DNA from: GCA-2687025 sp964473525
GTDB lineage: Bacteria; Poribacteria; WGA-4E; GCA-2687025
Assembly: GCA_964473525.1 (NCBI GenBank)
Contig: CAYYPK010000019.1
Coordinates: forward strand, 62,001 to 126,000
Direction: 5' to 3'
Length of the DNA stretch: 64,000 bases
The position numbers were made by a program, and so were the translations under genes. The notes under the pieces were generated by a model. That model made no database searches. It was not told the origin of the DNA and was given only the letters and a program-made list of their open reading frames with translations. Shown here in pieces: positions 52,101 through 59,332 of this stretch (positions are counted from its first letter, which is position 1; the number at the start of each line of letters is the position of its first letter).

Positions 52101-53983
52101 TCTGGCGGCATCTCTTCGCCCGCTTCGCGAGCGGACCCAGGACGTTCGTCGAGGAGTCGTTCGTGGCCAGCCTCGTGAGAACGCTGGCGCGCGACGCCGG
52201 ACGGTCGGAACTGTCGGAGTTGAGCCAGCGGCTTTCCGAGCGGGCGCCAGCTCTCGCGCCTGTCGGGACGGGCGCCGGGAGTCGGGCTCGGACGCAACGC
52301 GTGGTCGCAATAGTGACGGAGACGCTAACGCGGGGCGCCGAGGCCGTGCGGGAGGAGGCCACCGAGAGCGTCGCGCCCACGACTGTGGCGGATGCGCGGG
52401 CGCCGTCTGAGAGCCGCTCTCTTATCGATGCGTACGACCTCGTCGACCGAATCATGGGCCGCGCCGGCATCTCCGCCTCCCGCGAAGCCGTGAGTCACCC
52501 CGTCGATCCTGCGGCGATAGAGCAACTTGCGGCCGGTCACCCGACGCTGATGCTCGCGCTATACAGACAGTTGCGGGACGGGATGCTGTCGGCGCGGGTA
52601 ACGGCGCTGGCCCGCGACGAGCTCGCGGCGTTGGTCCGCGCGTTCATCCATGTCGGGGCCCATCGGGGCGCAGGCGGCCCCGCAGACCTTCGAGCAGCAA
52701 TAACGACCCACGCCCGGGAGGCCACCGACGCAAGGACGTACTACGCCGACCTGCTGACGTTACTGGTCCGTGGGCGACGGTTCGAGCCGGGGTTGCTTGG
52801 TCCGGCGGCCGTCGCCGACGCGGAAGCCGGCGCCATGGCGTCCGATGGCGGGAGACCACCGAGAAGGCCGCGCGCGCAACTCTACGAGGCGTTGCGGCGC
52901 TTGCGGCTCAACGGCCCACTGTCCGCCTCCGAAGCGCTGCGGGCACGGCAGGCCGTCACGAGTCTGCTGGCCAGCCGGTCGACGCTGGTGCGGGAGGAAC
53001 TCCTGGCTCTCGTTGAGACGGAAGACGGAGCCGCTCGCCTCACTGATCTGCTACCAGAACACGCCCTGACGCGCGTGCTCTTTCTCCTGCGGCCCCGCGA
53101 GCACGCACGCGTGCAGCGAATCGCCGACATCCTCGCCGACGCGACGCCAGGCTACCCAGCCTTCGGCGGCTGGTCGTCTCGGCTCCGTTGGCGGTTCGTG
53201 TTCCGCTACATCTTCGTGGAGCGCTCGCGCTTTAGCGCCCGGTCGTTTGTGCGCGGGTACGTGGCGTTCGTAGCGGAGCGCACAGGTCGCACGCTCGCGC
53301 GTGTGCGGGAGGAACTCGCCCGAGGTGTGCGAGAACGCATCGCGTCCCCCACTCGCGAGCTGCGCGTGGCGGTGCTGGCATCCCTGGCGCCCGACCCGCC
53401 GGCAACGCCGACGGAGGAGACGCTCGACGCGGAGCCCGAGCCGTTTGTTGACGCGCTGCTCGCCGCGGACGCCGATGCCGATGCAGACATCCTCGTTGCC
53501 AACGCGGGGATGGTGCTTGCCGCCCCCTATCTCACACGCCTGTTCTCCATGATGGAGCTCACCGACGGGGCGACGTTCAGGAGTCGCGAGGCGGCCGAGC
53601 GCGCGACACACATCCTCCAATACATGGTCGACGAACGGGTGGACGCGCCCGAATACGAGCTCTTCCTCAACAAGATCCTGTGCGGCGTCGACACGAGCCG
53701 CCCGACAGCGCGGTCCATCGACATCACCGACCGTGAGCGCGAGACCGTCGACAGCCTGGTGGCGGGGATGATCCAGAACTGGGCCGCGCTCGGGAACACG
53801 TCTGTCGAGGGCTTCCGCCAGTCCTTCCTACAACGGGCGGGACGGATGGGGCGAAGGGACGACGGGTGGCATCTAGCGGTGGACCCCGCGGCGTTCGACA
53901 TGTTGCTGGACCGCATCCCGTGGAGCTACTCCACGGTGCGGCTGCCATGGATGGCGCTGCCCATGAACGTAGAGTGGCGGTAG
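49103..53983 (+). CDS. eCIS tape measure protein (CIS_TMP, Afp14 role)
   Basis: 1626 aa. The N-terminus IDEAVVDIAFGSAANAFARESGLGAFASRRLMAVVESVLDDC and RIERLELDLGSM is the signature of contractile-injection tape measure proteins (PF19268). The rest is helical and made of diverged modules of about 165 residues, best seen at 299-467 and 545-713 (GFxDAMLRDIV, WEFTLAYLxVERGS), with weaker copies near 130-290, 910-1050 and 1280-1410. The C-terminal IPWSYSTVRLPWM also fits the family. Tape length sets tube length, so a long particle is expected. Confidence 0.92.
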   Translation: MEQRHYIDEAVVDIAFGSAANAFARESGLGAFASRRLMAVVESVLDDCGVNGDVLRIERLELDLGSMRYDRFQDEMASRLREQLTAAVREHMQGARRGAESVGSQLLLPREVALERIATFLRTGRIPRGAANVAGMSPDEMLAAAMRDTPSQLAAFLRRTPQRATVADRLASQFRSSTLREAARTLAPTHGRFLTAVVGALERAVGGERRRGLWATLFEMLLEPSAARADRQALLARFLAAVRETGYVDRASWHRTLNDAARATEDDEVRQRLSEFTTAAAPTSSQSTERTVGAVASLRALLDEAIRAGDAGRVRGIWRMVVADHPGLLRSVVERQGREAAVRRRLAAGFTDAMLRDIVRLIEPAGSNFIEEIIRRPELFAHADARPTEDLSARKQRLWEFTLAYLLVERGSLFNERAYMGHLTRQMAAHDNMRHEDLLLSLLDVLEETRVPNALRDSLLDLLLGLLAASTAVEAGDAAASRGEQAAPTPREESEPDTVGSTPTQSAAAMDPPTAGAADAATWEQAAAPTTPSVGENARADAAMRRALTIALSRGDPRGVRGVWRELVRNHPDLLAEAVRHFARQSRPRRLIAAGFPDAMLRDIVGLLEPAARGFIEQIVGHPELFRATSDEPPDDPDRRKRLLWEFTLAYLVVERGSVFNRRAYVAYLVRHMAARENVRYADLVDALIAVVRRTELSSDLRSELLAILEQLVAGAGGSRAAAEPAAGESPEVLRGYDLYAELTAGGPFGDTQAGAGVVGAITELARAYPMLLRRLVREWPSRATPLSRLLAGLSADGWLQVTRAVAHASYPADAAGLTVLLDTARARASSVEEPQRYYEFVLRRLALRHARDLTRCAEELPAVEAWRAWARGGRTHARAASPARLSWTRAAATSAVRGYLRYGARLSANATAAEDARAALEHLLRHDANRLRAMLSRSLRDGACVERLIDMAPETLLARVLRLRRPADHHAAQICADLVAHVWVVASVAASWPATRRAVWRHLFARFASGPRTFVEESFVASLVRTLARDAGRSELSELSQRLSERAPALAPVGTGAGSRARTQRVVAIVTETLTRGAEAVREEATESVAPTTVADARAPSESRSLIDAYDLVDRIMGRAGISASREAVSHPVDPAAIEQLAAGHPTLMLALYRQLRDGMLSARVTALARDELAALVRAFIHVGAHRGAGGPADLRAAITTHAREATDARTYYADLLTLLVRGRRFEPGLLGPAAVADAEAGAMASDGGRPPRRPRAQLYEALRRLRLNGPLSASEALRARQAVTSLLASRSTLVREELLALVETEDGAARLTDLLPEHALTRVLFLLRPREHARVQRIADILADATPGYPAFGGWSSRLRWRFVFRYIFVERSRFSARSFVRGYVAFVAERTGRTLARVREELARGVRERIASPTRELRVAVLASLAPDPPATPTEETLDAEPEPFVDALLAADADADADILVANAGMVLAAPYLTRLFSMMELTDGATFRSREAAERATHILQYMVDERVDAPEYELFLNKILCGVDTSRPTARSIDITDRERETVDSLVAGMIQNWAALGNTSVEGFRQSFLQRAGRMGRRDDGWHLAVDPAAFDMLLDRIPWSYSTVRLPWMALPMNVEWR
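49997..51240 (+). repeat. Internal duplication in the tape measure gene
   Basis: Two blocks of about 500 bases (about 49997-50505 and 50736-51240) encode residues 299-467 and 545-713, roughly half identical, for example AGFTDAMLRDIVRLIEPA against AGFPDAMLRDIVGLLEPA and LWEFTLAYLLVERGSLFN against LWEFTLAYLVVERGSVFN. The linker between them is low-complexity Ala/Pro/Thr (about 470-540). Confidence 0.85.
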
Positions 53984-54021
53984 AACTCCAACACCGAAGG
54001 CGGAGGCAAGTCGAGACACAC

Positions 54022-55374
54022 ATGGCGCCTGCAACCGCGAGCCGCGACATCGCCGTTCTCAACGCCGAACTGGATTGGCTCTGGGCCGCTCTCAGCGAGC
54101 GCTTCCAGCGCTATTTCGCGGCAGAAGGCGCTGCTGAGGGCGTGACGGTCCTGTCGCCGCCACCGCTCGACGGTACCGACACCGAATACGCCCGCCTCGT
54201 CACGGAATGGGAGATGGGACCGGCGGAACGTCTGGCGCTCGTCCTGGCGCTGGCGCCACACCTGCGCCCCCAGGCGCTGGATGGCTTCCTCATGGTGAAC
54301 AAGCAGTCGGAGAGGGGCTACTCGGAGTTCGGGGGGTGGAGGGGGAAGACGCACGGCGGCTTCCTGCCCACCGGAGAAACCGTCCTCTTCCTACTCGCGG
54401 GGGCGGACCTGGAGGCCCGTGTCGAAGCCGCGCGCATGTTCGACGAGGACCACGGCTTCGCGCGAGGCGACATCCTACGCGTCCAGACCGCAGAACCTGG
54501 CGAGCCGTCTGCGAGCGGCGTCCTGCGCGTCTCAACGGATATCCTGAAACGCCTGACGTCCGGCTCGCGCCACAGGCCGGACTACGGTGTGAACTTCCCG
54601 GCGAAGCGCATCACGACTCCCCTGGAGTGGGAAGACCTCGTGCTGGCTCCCGAGGTGATGGAGGAGGTCGAGGACATCCGCACGTGGCTGCGCGAGGCGG
54701 ACACGCTCATGGGGCAGTGGGGGCTGGCGCGCGTCGTGAAGCCCGGGTACCGAGCCCTGTTCTACGGCCCCCCAGGTACCGGCAAGACGCTCACCGCCAC
54801 GCTCGTCGGGGCCGACGCTGGCGTCGATGTATATCGCGTGGATCTTTCCATGGTCGTGTCGAAATACATCGGGGAGACAGAGAAGAACCTGGCGAACGTG
54901 TTTGACCAGGCGGAGAACAAGAACTGGGTGCTGTTCTTCGACGAGGCGGACGCCCTGTTCGGCCGGCGCACCCAGACGACGAACTCGAACGACCGGCACG
55001 CGAACCAGGAGGTGTCGTACCTACTGCAACGCGTCGAGGACTTCCCAGGGGTCACCGTCCTCGCGACAAACCGCAAGGCGAACATCGACGAGGCGTTCGC
55101 GCGCCGCTTCCAATCGGTGACGTACTTCCCCATGCCGGACGCCGAGCAGCGCCTGGCGTTGTGGCGGGGGGTTTTCGAAGGCTCCGACCGTCTGGCGGAC
55201 GACGTCAACCTGTGGGCGCTCGCGGAGGGCTACGAGCTGTCCGGCGGCGCCATCACCAACGTCGTGCGGTACGCAGCCATCCGGTCGGTTCAGCGCGGCG
55301 ATGAGCAGATGTCGCAGAGCGACCTGCTGGCGGGCGTCGCGAAGGAACGGCGGAAAGAAGGCAAGACGAGCTGA
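54022..55374 (+). CDS. eCIS AAA+ ATPase (Afp15-like)
   Basis: 450 aa from the ATG at 54022. An N-terminal eCIS-specific domain (about 1-220, VLSPPPLDGTDTEYARLV, GFLMVNKQSERGYSEFGGWRG) precedes a classic AAA+ module: Walker A GPPGTGKT (249-256), Walker B VLFFDEADALFGRRTQ, sensor 1 VTVLATNRKANID, arginine-finger segment FARRF and sensor 2 LSGGAITNV. Afp15/Pvc15 homologs are needed for assembly or cargo loading. It follows the tape measure by 38 bases. Confidence 0.95.
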   Translation: MAPATASRDIAVLNAELDWLWAALSERFQRYFAAEGAAEGVTVLSPPPLDGTDTEYARLVTEWEMGPAERLALVLALAPHLRPQALDGFLMVNKQSERGYSEFGGWRGKTHGGFLPTGETVLFLLAGADLEARVEAARMFDEDHGFARGDILRVQTAEPGEPSASGVLRVSTDILKRLTSGSRHRPDYGVNFPAKRITTPLEWEDLVLAPEVMEEVEDIRTWLREADTLMGQWGLARVVKPGYRALFYGPPGTGKTLTATLVGADAGVDVYRVDLSMVVSKYIGETEKNLANVFDQAENKNWVLFFDEADALFGRRTQTTNSNDRHANQEVSYLLQRVEDFPGVTVLATNRKANIDEAFARRFQSVTYFPMPDAEQRLALWRGVFEGSDRLADDVNLWALAEGYELSGGAITNVVRYAAIRSVQRGDEQMSQSDLLAGVAKERRKEGKTS

Positions 55375-55381
55375 CAGCAGC

Positions 55382-57205
55382 ATGTTCCCAGGCGCCCGGG
55401 CTCCGAGCGGCGTGAAAGGCAAGACATTGAGCAATGCAAAGCATGTGGCGCCCCGCCGTCGCGGGTGGACGGCGCGTCTGCGTGGTCGCGGGCTACGCTC
55501 CACGGTGTTCCTCGGCTGGGTCTGCGCGGTGTGTGCGCTTGGCGTGTCCCCGGCTCTCGGGCAGGGCACGCAGCAGCCCTTCGGTCGCCACTACCTTCTC
55601 ACCAAAGACGACCTCGATTACCTCGGGAAGCCGCCCGCAAGCACCGTCGTGTCGGATGTGCAGGTGAAGGCGGTAGAAGACCTACTCGGCGTGGACTACC
55701 TGCTCGCGGAGACGTTCGAGAGTGCCGTGAGCGTCCGCCTCGAGGCCGTGGACGGCGACGACCCAAGCGACAGCGCGGTAGTGGAGATACGCTCCATCGC
55801 AGAGAAGGACAGCGCCCCTGCCGACTATCCGCCGGCACGCTGGACGGGCGGATCGCTCCTGGGAACGTGCGGGTGCGTGGACGACCTGGGTCGCAGCGTC
55901 GTCTACGGATTCGCCCCGTTCTGGACGGCCGAGGACACCCCGCAACGACTGGACTTCGGGACGCTGTCGCGCGTGGGGTACTTCGCGCTCAGGGTCGATT
56001 CGCGCGGAAGGCTCGCGGACCCGCTGCCTGAGGCCATCAGGGATATGTCCCTCGTACGGACAGCATGGAAGCACCGTGCGGGCGTCGATTTGGTGCTGTA
56101 CATCGAGGCATGGCCAGAAGAGCTCCACGAGCAGAATGAGATGCTGGACGCCCTCCGCCGAACCGTGGTGGACCTGCTGGTTCCCCACCGGCGGACGGCC
56201 TACAGACCAGAACGCAGCTTCCGCGATTGGGCCAAATACGTCCTCACCTTGACGGGCGCCGGTCTCCCATCGCTTGCCGATGGCGTCACTCTGTACATGG
56301 GAGAGGGACCGTCGGGCCCGGCAGCTCAGGAAGCCTTCGTCAGGTTCATCAAGGGCCTCAGAGGAGACCTGGACCAGGCGACGGGCCGTCGTCCTGGACA
56401 GAGCGACCGAAAGAACTGGAAGCTCCTCAACCTGATGGTTCCCGCGAGCGCCCTCGGCCACCGGATCTACAACCCCAGAGTGCTGGACCAGATCGTTCCC
56501 GGCGACCGGAGCAAAGGGGAACCGGACCTAGACTACATCGATATGTTATTGGTGCTGCTAGACGAGCCGACAACTCACAAGAAGACGACGCTGCGGCGCC
56601 GAGTCGACAAGGAACCGTACGGTGTGCAGCGCGTCAATATGCTTCGTAAGGTAGTTCCCGTAATCCCTGTGAGGCACGCGGCCAGCAACCGATACCAGTT
56701 CCTCGACGACCTCGCCTACTTCCAGGACAACTTTGCGGGTGTTGGCTTCTGGCCGCTTCCGACGACACTCGATCCCGACCTGAACGACCTCGTCGCCGCG
56801 CGCCTAGCCGGCACGTCCAGTTCCCTGCCCTTCCATGTGGTCCCTAGTGGCGTGGGAGGAACCGGCCTGGTGGCGTCCGCCGACGCGGCCTATGAGTCCC
56901 TCAGCAGGCTGTACTGCCCCAATCGGTGGGCCGCGCGGATAGTGTTCGACATCCTCGCCGCGATCGCCCTGATGACGGGCGCTGGCTCGTTCCTGTCCGT
57001 AGGCTTCCAGGTATGGATCGACAGCCACCGGGGTTATCTGTGGGCGCTACTGCTGAGTCTGGTGGGTGTGGCCGTCACGATTCTTGTCTGGGATCCGTTC
57101 TGGCAGAAGCACATGACCGCCGCGTTCCTATTCCTCGTCACCGGGTCGGTGGTGGGCGGGGCGGTCTATTGGTCGCGCAAGGGAAACCAGGCAGAATACC
57201 CTTGA
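55382..57205 (+). CDS. Exported membrane protein at the end of the eCIS cluster
   Basis: 607 aa from the ATG at 55382 (a TTG at 55427 is possible). Signal peptide or first TM at 40-60 (STVFLGWVCAVCALGVSPALG), a large extracytoplasmic domain of about 450 residues, then three C-terminal TM helices (about 518-542, 555-575, 582-600). SVVYGFAPFWTAEDTPQRLDFGTLSRVGYFALR resembles the first strands of GH18 chitinase-like TIM barrels seen near eCIS genes in other phyla, but no DxxDxDxE catalytic motif is present. It begins 7 bases after the ATPase gene, so is probably part of the operon. Confidence 0.75.
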   Translation: MFPGARAPSGVKGKTLSNAKHVAPRRRGWTARLRGRGLRSTVFLGWVCAVCALGVSPALGQGTQQPFGRHYLLTKDDLDYLGKPPASTVVSDVQVKAVEDLLGVDYLLAETFESAVSVRLEAVDGDDPSDSAVVEIRSIAEKDSAPADYPPARWTGGSLLGTCGCVDDLGRSVVYGFAPFWTAEDTPQRLDFGTLSRVGYFALRVDSRGRLADPLPEAIRDMSLVRTAWKHRAGVDLVLYIEAWPEELHEQNEMLDALRRTVVDLLVPHRRTAYRPERSFRDWAKYVLTLTGAGLPSLADGVTLYMGEGPSGPAAQEAFVRFIKGLRGDLDQATGRRPGQSDRKNWKLLNLMVPASALGHRIYNPRVLDQIVPGDRSKGEPDLDYIDMLLVLLDEPTTHKKTTLRRRVDKEPYGVQRVNMLRKVVPVIPVRHAASNRYQFLDDLAYFQDNFAGVGFWPLPTTLDPDLNDLVAARLAGTSSSLPFHVVPSGVGGTGLVASADAAYESLSRLYCPNRWAARIVFDILAAIALMTGAGSFLSVGFQVWIDSHRGYLWALLLSLVGVAVTILVWDPFWQKHMTAAFLFLVTGSVVGGAVYWSRKGNQAEYP

Positions 57206-57227
57206 CGTTCCACACGGGGTCGCAGCC

Positions 57228-57869
57228 ATGCAGCTGTTCGAGCGCGCCAGAATCGTGCAGTTCCACCGCCGCCGCATTGCGCAGTTCGGTGACGGAACGC
57301 TGGGGGCGCTGGGTTGGAAGGCGCTAGCAAGCCAGCTTGGGCGTTTCGACGCCATAGCGCGGGTTGGCGACTTCAGCGGCAGAAGCGTGCTCGATCTCGG
57401 TTGCGGGTACGGTGACCTCAAGGCGTATCTCGACGAGCGCTTCCCGGGCGTCACCTACGTGGGGGTGGACCACGTGCCGGAATTCATCGAGGACGCGAAG
57501 CAGCGATACGAGGACAGAGCGGATACGGCCTTCTTTCGGGCCGATTTTGGCCGCCTCGAATTGCCGACGGCGGACTACGTCGTGGCGTCGGGGTCGTTCG
57601 CATACCGGCGTAGCGACCCGGACTTCTTCACGGATATGATCAGGAAGATGTACCGCGCCGCGACCGTCGGGGTCGCCTTCAACATGCTCGATGGCGCTGT
57701 CTTCAGGCCGTACGACTTGCTCGAAGGGCAGGACCGAGAGCGCATTCTCTCGCACTGCCGGTCGATTTGCCCACGTGTAGAGGTCGTCGACGACTACGCA
57801 GCGGACGATTTCACGGTCTTCATGTACCCTGCCGAACACCTCGACGCTGGTGACGCGGAGCCTGGTTGA
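57228..57869 (+). CDS. Class I SAM-dependent methyltransferase
   Basis: 213 aa. SAM motif I is VLDLGCGYGDLKAYL (about 53-67), followed by VTYVGVDHVPEFIEDA (motif II acidic loop) and TADYVVASGSFAYR (motif IV). Begins 22 bases after the eCIS membrane protein and on the same strand, so it could be read through from the cluster. The substrate is unknown. It is convergent with the next methyltransferase (13 bases apart). Confidence 0.85.
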   Translation: MQLFERARIVQFHRRRIAQFGDGTLGALGWKALASQLGRFDAIARVGDFSGRSVLDLGCGYGDLKAYLDERFPGVTYVGVDHVPEFIEDAKQRYEDRADTAFFRADFGRLELPTADYVVASGSFAYRRSDPDFFTDMIRKMYRAATVGVAFNMLDGAVFRPYDLLEGQDRERILSHCRSICPRVEVVDDYAADDFTVFMYPAEHLDAGDAEPG

Positions 57870-57882
57870 CGCGCCTCGCTGG

Positions 57883-58695
57883 CTACGGTTTCTGCGCTCT
57901 CGCGATGTAGAGCACCGAGAGGTACGGGCGCTCAATTGCGCCGCCGAATTCGTCGTCGATTACCGCGGCGACCCCATCGAACAGCGCCTGCCTTCGCTCA
58001 GTATCCAGCGCCAGGTGACCGGAGAACGTGTTGAGAAGTCGCACGTATCGCTCCGACGTCAACCGGCAGGACCAGGGATGTCGACGCACTGTAACCTCGC
58101 CGAACCGCCGGGACGCATCGAATTCGGCGACGGCTGCTGCAATCTTCTCATCGTCCGCCGGTCCCGCGGTGGGATCTCCCCATTCGGGGGCCACCTGCCG
58201 GTAGACCGTCTGAACTCGATGGAAGAACTCGGTGTACGGCCGAGGGTGATAGTGGGCCAGGATGGCCAGACGGCCTCCTGGAACCAGCGCCTCCGCCGCT
58301 CGGTGATACCGCACGGCGGCAGGTACCCAATGGAACGCCGTCGCAGACAACGTCAGAGCAAAAGCGCGTCCTGCCGGATCCCAGTCTTCGAACGCCGCGC
58401 GTGCGAACTGGACCTGCGGGAACGCACGGCACTTCTCGCGAGCGACTGTCAGCATGTTCTCGCCGATGTCGAGGCAGACCATAGGATGACCACGCCGCGC
58501 GAACGGCAGCGTGGCCTGTCCTGTGCCACAACCGACCTCGAGGATGGAGTCAGCGGGCGCCAAATCCGCGAGAGCGATCACGTCGTCCACAAGCGCCTCG
58601 GGGTATCCGGGTCTAACGGCGTCGTAGTCCAGGGCTGCCTGATCGAACGTCTCCCGGAGATCCCGATCGGCGGCTGACGCGGTTCTGTCAGACAT
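57883..58695 (-). CDS. Class I SAM-dependent methyltransferase (Methyltransf_11-like)
   Basis: 270 aa from the ATG at 58695 (MSDRTASAADRDLRETFDQAALDYDAVRPGYPEAL); the open frame extends to 58884 without similarity. SAM motif I ILEVGCGTGQATLPFARRG, then VCLDIGENMLTVAREK, ATAFHWVPAA and ALVPGGRLAILAHYH are typical of the small-molecule methyltransferase group that includes trans-aconitate-methyltransferase-like enzymes. Substrate unknown. It lies about 100 bases downstream of ilvN, separated by a terminator hairpin. Confidence 0.85.
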   Translation of the reverse strand: MSDRTASAADRDLRETFDQAALDYDAVRPGYPEALVDDVIALADLAPADSILEVGCGTGQATLPFARRGHPMVCLDIGENMLTVAREKCRAFPQVQFARAAFEDWDPAGRAFALTLSATAFHWVPAAVRYHRAAEALVPGGRLAILAHYHPRPYTEFFHRVQTVYRQVAPEWGDPTAGPADDEKIAAAVAEFDASRRFGEVTVRRHPWSCRLTSERYVRLLNTFSGHLALDTERRQALFDGVAAVIDDEFGGAIERPYLSVLYIARAQKP

Positions 58696-58733
58696 GGCTT
58701 CAGCCCTTCGCGCTCCCGTTGGCGGACGCGAAA

Positions 58734-58759
58734 TCGGGGCAGCGAAGTCACTGCCCCGA
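58734..58759 (-). terminator. Terminator hairpin downstream of ilvBN
   Basis: On the minus strand: a perfect 9-bp stem (CGGGGCAG / CTGCCCCG plus one T-A pair), an 8-base loop and a short TTT run after the stem. It lies about 35 bases beyond the ilvN stop and just before the methyltransferase start, so it probably ends the ilvBN transcript. Confidence 0.6.
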
Positions 58760-58795
58760 GGTGATTCTGAGTTCGGCCGGTCCCGCGCGTGGCGG

Positions 58796-59332
58796 CTAAC
58801 CAGCGGCGACGCTTTCGCCCGCCGACTCCGATACGACGGCATGGTTCCCACGCCCGATGGCGACCTTGCCCGTCCTGACGACATCCACGACGCCGTAGGG
58901 CTGGAGCATGTTCACGAGCGCGGTGATCTTGCCCTCATCGCCGGTCATCTCGATGGTAAGCGTGCGCGGCGCGACATCCACCACGCGCGACCGGAACACG
59001 TCGACGATCTGGATGATCTCGCCGCGCGTCGAGCCCTCGGCGCTCACCTTGATGAGCACCATCTCCCGCTCGACGTGCGGCTGATCCGTGAGGTCGTTCA
59101 CGCGGACGACATCGACGAGCTTATTGAGCTGCTTGCACGTCTGCTCAATGACAGCTTCGTTCCCGTGCGTGACAACCGTCATGCGCGACAAGCCTGGGTC
59201 CAGAGTCTCTGCGACGGTCAGGCTGTCGATGTTGAAGCCCTTGCCGGTGAACAGGCTCGCGATGCGGGCCAGCACGCCGAACTGGTTCTCGACCAGGACA
59301 GAGATGATGTGTCTGCGTTCATCCCCGTTCAT
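58796..59332 (-). CDS. ilvN: Acetolactate synthase small (regulatory) subunit
   Basis: 178 aa. The N-terminal ACT domain (HIISVLVENQFGVLARIASLFTGKGFNIDSL) binds valine for feedback inhibition; the C-terminal ALS_ss_C domain (REMVLIKVSAEGSTRGEII, RTLTIEMTGDEGKI) activates the catalytic subunit. Its start overlaps the ilvB stop by 1 base (TAATG), giving coupled translation at 1:1. Confidence 0.96.
   Translation of the reverse strand: MNGDERRHIISVLVENQFGVLARIASLFTGKGFNIDSLTVAETLDPGLSRMTVVTHGNEAVIEQTCKQLNKLVDVVRVNDLTDQPHVEREMVLIKVSAEGSTRGEIIQIVDVFRSRVVDVAPRTLTIEMTGDEGKITALVNMLQPYGVVDVVRTGKVAIGRGNHAVVSESAGESVAAG

Larger units (their letters stand above)
28990..57205 (+). other. Extracellular contractile injection system (eCIS) gene cluster
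   Basis: Twenty consecutive plus-strand genes with few gaps encode a complete phage-tail-like contractile particle: cap (Afp16-like), one sheath, tube proteins (Afp1 and Afp5-like), DUF5908, LysM adaptor (Afp7), spike (Afp8), PAAR tip (Afp10), gp25 (Afp9), Afp11, Afp12, tape measure (Afp14 role) and AAA+ ATPase (Afp15). The ATPase, DUF4255 cap, Afp12 and DUF4157 proteins separate eCIS from type VI secretion and from contractile phages. There is no head, terminase or integrase, and no recognised holin or lysin. Confidence 0.95.

Noticed and set aside
28990..57205. A contractile prophage or a type VI secretion system instead of eCIS
   Set aside because: No head, portal, terminase or integrase for a phage; no TssJLM membrane complex or ClpV for T6SS. 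DUF4255, Afp12-like, Afp15 ATPase, DUF5908 and DUF4157 proteins are eCIS markers.
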